Source of the DNA: Dehalococcoidia bacterium | GTDB lineage: Bacteria > Chloroflexota > Dehalococcoidia > Dehalococcoidales > Fen-1064 | DNA: 9,108 nt | Assembly (NCBI GenBank): GCA_003153075.1 | Contig: PMBW01000211.1 | Location: 6,347-15,454 of the forward strand | Direction of reading: 5' to 3' | In this document: one piece after another, positions 6,607 through 9,108 of the stretch | Layout: every line of letters begins with the position of its first letter | Position numbering within the stretch: the first letter of the stretch is position 1 | Notes under the pieces: generated by a model | The model's database searches: none | Seen by the model: the letters and a program-made list of their open reading frames with translations, nothing else | Told to the model about the DNA's origin: nothing | Position numbers and translations under genes: made by a program

Positions 6607-7524
6607 ATGCCTTCATACGCCTATTATCAGAAAAAGTACATACCGTTGGCCGACGCCAAGATGGGCATCATGACCAATTTTGCCCATTACGGCACGGGTG
6701 TCTTCGAGGGTATCCGCGGCAACTGGAACAAAGAAGAAAATCAGCTCTACCTGTACCGTCTGAAAGAGCACTACGAACGTTTGATGACCGGCTGCCGGGT
6801 TTTAAAAATAGACCTGCCCTATTCCGTTGAAGACTTTTGCGATATTACCGTTAAACTGGCTGCCAAGTGCAATTTTAAAGAAGATATATACGTACGCCCG
6901 GTTGCTTACAAGAGTTCAGAGGCAATGGGCGTGCGCCTCCATAACCTTGAGAACGATTTCTTCGCTTTCGCCTTCCCCTGGGGACGCTATATCGATACTG
7001 ACAGCGCACGCTGCTGTGTCTCTTCCTGGCGGTTCCCCACGGAAATACCGCGCGCTAAACTTACCGGGCTTTATATCACTAATGCCCTTGCTAAAACTGA
7101 TGCGATCGACAACGGCTTTGATGAAGCGATTATGCTCAACCCGGCCGGATATGTTGCAGAAGGCAGCGGTGAGAATATTTTCCTGGTAGTTGATAACACA
7201 CTTGTCACACCCCCGGCTTCCGACGGTGTTTTGATCGGTATTACCCGTAACACCGTGATGCAACTGGCCAAAAACGAGCTGGGCATTGAAACAGTCGAAA
7301 GACACATCAACCGCATTGAACTTTATAATACGGAAGAAATTTTCTTGACCGGCACCGCGGCTCATATCACCCCGATCACCGAAATCGACCACCGCAAGGT
7401 TGCTGATGGACAAATCGGTAAAGTCAGCGCAAAGCTGCAGAAGCTTTACGCCGATGTGATTCAGGGTAAAAACAAAAAGTACGCCAAATGGTGCACCCCG
7501 GTATTTTCAACAAAGCAAAAATAG
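6607..7524 (+). CDS. ilvE: Branched-chain amino acid aminotransferase
   Basis: A 305-residue class IV PLP-dependent aminotransferase, the normal size for bacterial IlvE. It would interconvert leucine, isoleucine and valine with their 2-oxo acids using glutamate/2-oxoglutarate in the cytoplasm. Visible family marks are YGTGVFEGIRG (28-38), the PLP-binding Lys151 in PRAKLTG, the signature region 171-192 with EGSGENIF and Glu185, GITRNTV near 211-217 in the cofactor phosphate region, and GTAAHITPI (249-257). The start follows AGGAG at 6593-6597. It sits 93 bp after L25 and 18 bp before plsY on the same strand, so it is probably in one transcript with them. D-amino acid aminotransferase and aminodeoxychorismate lyase share the fold, but length and the EGIRG and GTAAHITP motifs favour IlvE. 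No other branched-chain biosynthesis gene is in the window. Confidence 0.93.
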   Translation: MPSYAYYQKKYIPLADAKMGIMTNFAHYGTGVFEGIRGNWNKEENQLYLYRLKEHYERLMTGCRVLKIDLPYSVEDFCDITVKLAAKCNFKEDIYVRPVAYKSSEAMGVRLHNLENDFFAFAFPWGRYIDTDSARCCVSSWRFPTEIPRAKLTGLYITNALAKTDAIDNGFDEAIMLNPAGYVAEGSGENIFLVVDNTLVTPPASDGVLIGITRNTVMQLAKNELGIETVERHINRIELYNTEEIFLTGTAAHITPITEIDHRKVADGQIGKVSAKLQKLYADVIQGKNKKYAKWCTPVFSTKQK

Positions 7525-7542
7525 AACACTAACGAGGCCGGT

Positions 7543-8178
7543 ATGATCGGAAATGAGTTTTTAACAATACTCATCGTTGTCATCATCGGCTATCTCCTCG
7601 GTTCTATCCCTACGGCTTACATCGCCACCCGCCTGAAAACCGGGCAGGACATCCGTAAACTGGGCGGCGGTAATGTGGGCGGACTCAATACCTTCAAAGA
7701 AGTCGGACGCGGCACCGCAGTCATTGTTGGATTGATCGATATGTGCAAAGGCGCTGCGGTTGCTGCGGTTGCTTATTGGCTGCTGAATCTCGACGAACCT
7801 TACGTTTTAACCGCAGTAACTGCCGCTGTCGTCGGTCATAACTGGATGGTCTGGCTCAAATTCAGCGGCGGTAAGGGTATCGGAGTGATTGCCGGAGCGC
7901 TGCTGATCATCATGCCGGTTTACGGATATCCGCTCCAGTTGGGTATGATTATAGCCACTGTCCTCATCCCGTTCGCATTGACCAGTAATGTCGCTTTATC
8001 GATGGCAATCGCTTTACTTGTCTTACCATTCCTTTTCTGGCTGGGGGGCGCGCATTCGGGGATGCTTGTACTCTGGGCAATTATCACCGCGGTTATCGTT
8101 GCGGTCAGGTTTACACCAACTGCCCTCAGGGCGCTCGCAAAAAATAAAAACCTCAAGGACTACATCAAAGGACATTGA
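7543..8178 (+). CDS. plsY: Glycerol-3-phosphate acyltransferase PlsY-family membrane protein
   Basis: A 211-residue integral membrane protein with several hydrophobic segments (about 6-24, 57-82, 86-104, 115-145, 150-168 and 172-190). PlsY moves the acyl group of acyl-phosphate onto glycerol-3-phosphate to make lysophosphatidic acid, the first step of phospholipid synthesis. The N-terminal GYLLGSIPTAYI (16-27) is typical. The first glycerol-phosphate loop reads GGGNVGGLN (41-49) where the family normally has GSGNxGATN, so a Ser and the AT pair are changed. The second motif GHNWMVWLKFSGGKG (98-112) keeps the GHN...K(F)xGGKG core. GAGG at 7534-7537 precedes the ATG by five bases. It is the last gene of the L25-ilvE-plsY group. 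The fold assignment is secure; given the altered loop, a paralogue with changed substrate use is possible. Confidence 0.88.
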   Translation: MIGNEFLTILIVVIIGYLLGSIPTAYIATRLKTGQDIRKLGGGNVGGLNTFKEVGRGTAVIVGLIDMCKGAAVAAVAYWLLNLDEPYVLTAVTAAVVGHNWMVWLKFSGGKGIGVIAGALLIIMPVYGYPLQLGMIIATVLIPFALTSNVALSMAIALLVLPFLFWLGGAHSGMLVLWAIITAVIVAVRFTPTALRALAKNKNLKDYIKGH

Positions 8179-8212
8179 ACTGGGTGTGTCGTGGTCTCCC
8201 GGCTAACTATTG

Positions 8213-8234
8213 GCACAGGCGTCCCTGCCTGTGC
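8213..8234. repeat. Dispersed hairpin, copy 2 (GCACAGGC-N6-GCCTGTGC)
   Basis: A perfect 8-bp stem around loop GTCCCT, 34 bp after the plsY stop. It shares its stem with the copy at 5644-5663 while the loop differs, the pattern expected of a mobile or conserved palindromic element kept for its structure. A weaker hairpin, TGGACA-N9-TGTCCA, lies at 8277-8297. The gap between plsY and the terminator at 8308 holds no gene. Confidence 0.6.
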
Positions 8235-8297
8235 AGGTACAAGTGTGGGTAAAGCCTGCCACTCACTACTCATAACTGGACACCGGTTACTTGTCCA

Positions 8298-8350
8298 AAA
8301 ACAAACAAAATAGAGCCGCATTCCGTGTAACGTAGAATGCGGCTCTATTT
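8298..8350 (-). terminator. Strong intrinsic terminator of rpsT
   Basis: AAATAGAGCCGCATTC (8308-8323) and its perfect complement (8335-8350) form a 16-bp stem with an 11-base loop. On the minus strand it is followed by TGTTTGTTTTT, a good U-rich tail, 24 bp after the rpsT stop. On the plus strand the tail (CTATATC) is weaker, though the A/T ends of the stem could let it serve plsY as well. Confidence 0.88.
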
Positions 8351-8374
8351 CTATATCAAGTATATCGGTTGCTG

Positions 8375-8638
8375 TTATTTTACGGCGTTTAATTTCTTGA
8401 TCAAACGTGCTTTGCGGCGGGCGGCGTTATTGGGATGAATAATGCCCTTGGAAGCCGCTTTATCCAACGTGCTGAGCGCTGTCGCTGCCGCTGTTTTGGC
8501 AGTATCTGCTTTACCGGCGGTGATCGCTTTCTCCGCTTTGGTAATGCTGCTCTTGCATTCGGTGCGGATAGCTTTGTTGCGGATGGTCCGCTTGGCATCT
8601 GTACGCAACTGTCTGATCGATGAATCTATATTAGGCAA
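8375..8638 (-). CDS. rpsT: Small ribosomal subunit protein bS20
   Basis: An 87-residue, highly basic, alanine-rich helical protein of the usual bS20 length. It binds 16S rRNA in the body of the 30S subunit. Family features are the N-terminal helix with RTDAKRTIRNKAIR (12-25) and the C-terminal KGIIHPNNAARRKARL segment (64-79), where the family has (K)GxIHKNxAARxKSRL; here the Lys after His is Pro. The start codon is TTG at 8636-8638, not ATG, set five bases behind a perfect AAGGAGGT (8644-8651). It lies 50 bp after the RelA/SpoT-family gene on the same strand, with no convincing promoter in between, so read-through from that gene is likely; it ends in its own terminator. Confidence 0.96.
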   Translation of the reverse strand: MPNIDSSIRQLRTDAKRTIRNKAIRTECKSSITKAEKAITAGKADTAKTAAATALSTLDKAASKGIIHPNNAARRKARLIKKLNAVK

Positions 8639-8643
8639 TTTCT

Positions 8644-8651
8644 ACCTCCTT
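8644..8651 (-). promoter_or_regulatory. Perfect Shine-Dalgarno fixing the rpsT TTG start
   Basis: AAGGAGGT on the minus strand is fully complementary to the 16S rRNA 3' end and has a five-base spacer (AGAAA) to TTG at 8638-8636. No in-frame ATG or GTG at a usable distance competes, so the TTG start is well supported. Confidence 0.85.
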
Positions 8652-8688
8652 ATACTGTATCCAAAGCCTTAAAATTCTAATTGATTTA

Positions 8689-9108
8689 TTATTGTGGAGT
8701 TGGTTTGATCGATGTCCCCTCACCGGCACGCGTGACATTGATTACGCCGCGGACACCTTCAATTCTTGACAGGACCCGACTCAACTGTCCCAGGTTCTCG
8801 ATATCGATCGTGATCGAAATCATCGCCTGCTGTTCGGGTTTTTCAGAGACATTCATGTTGGCGATATTGACTTTCTCAGCGGCCACTACGACGGTGATAT
8901 CACGCGCCAGGCCAACTCTGTTGAAAGCATCCACCACCACCGAAACCGGATAGGTTTGTCCGGTCTGTCCCCAATCAACCTCAATGAGCCGTTCCTTCTC
9001 CTCTTCATTAATAATGTTAATGCAATCTTTGCGGTGAACACTGACACCGCGATTGCGTGTCACAAATCCGATTATCTCATCTCCGGGCACCGGATTGCAA
9101 CATTGAGC
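8689..9108 (-). CDS. relA: RelA/SpoT-family (p)ppGpp synthetase/hydrolase, C-terminal part only
   Basis: Only the last 139 residues are in the window; the frame is open through the right edge and begins AQCCNPVPGDEIIGF, so a GTG at 9090 is internal. The CC pair, the NPxPGD turn and RGVSVHRKDC are hallmarks of the conserved-cysteine/zinc-finger region of long Rel proteins. They are followed by an ACT domain (about residues 50-130, from YPVSVVVDAFNRVGL to VINVTRAG). Long Rel enzymes make and break (p)ppGpp; these C-terminal domains contact the ribosome and regulate the catalytic half, which is outside the window, so I cannot say whether this is a bifunctional Rel or a RelA/SpoT-type paralogue. 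rpsT follows 50 bp downstream on the same strand. Confidence 0.93.
   Translation of the reverse strand, partial: AQCCNPVPGDEIIGFVTRNRGVSVHRKDCINIINEEEKERLIEVDWGQTGQTYPVSVVVDAFNRVGLARDITVVVAAEKVNIANMNVSEKPEQQAMISITIDIENLGQLSRVLSRIEGVRGVINVTRAGEGTSIKPTPQ

Noticed and set aside
8681..8953. 90-codon plus-strand frame opposite the Rel gene
   Set aside because: Antisense to the conserved ACT domain, with no ribosome-binding site.

Overview
The window looks like an ordinary chromosomal stretch of a free-living bacterium of moderate GC. The gene set (Ctc-type L25, ilvE, plsY, rpsT, a long Rel-type protein, a stand-alone ADP-forming acyl-CoA synthetase alpha-like protein) fits Chloroflexota/Dehalococcoidia best. 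That placement is an impression from gene content, not a measurement, and I hold it at about 0.4. I see no transposase, integrase, phage gene, toxin-antitoxin pair or CRISPR array.

Left region (1-3265, + strand). Two tandem paralogous genes encode proteins made almost entirely of 'two-component regulator propeller' (Reg_prop) units of about 41 residues. The first is cut by the left edge and shows 9 units. The second is complete, has a lipoprotein signal peptide and about 16 units. Neither has a kinase, Y_Y_Y or DNA-binding domain in view, so they look like surface-anchored or exported beta-propellers rather than classical hybrid sensors.

Middle region (3266-4241). A convergent gap holds two adjacent hairpins. 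It is followed by a small zinc-ribbon protein of unknown function (- strand), then tRNA-Gly(CCC) with an encoded CCA end and a recognisable promoter (- strand). A divergent intergenic region with a perfect 14-bp palindrome and an extended -10 promoter leads to the next gene.

Right region. On the + strand lie an ADP-forming acyl-CoA synthetase alpha-subunit-like protein (no ATP-grasp partner beside it), then ribosomal protein L25/Ctc, branched-chain aminotransferase IlvE and glycerol-3-phosphate acyltransferase PlsY. L25, ilvE and plsY are closely spaced and probably co-transcribed. A two-tier RNA stem sits between L25 and ilvE and ends right at the ilvE Shine-Dalgarno. Converging on them from the right (- strand) are the 3' end of a RelA/SpoT-family gene and rpsT (S20). 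rpsT starts at TTG behind a perfect Shine-Dalgarno and ends in a strong hairpin terminator. A short CACAGGC-N6-GCCTGTG hairpin occurs twice, each time just after a gene end (5644 and 8213).

Functionally the right half is housekeeping: translation (L25, S20, tRNA-Gly), stringent response (Rel), branched-chain amino acid metabolism (IlvE), phospholipid synthesis (PlsY) and acyl-CoA/acetate energy metabolism. I found no convincing new multi-gene system. The points most worth a second look are the paired propeller proteins, the ilvE leader structure, the dispersed hairpin and the orphan acyl-CoA synthetase subunit.
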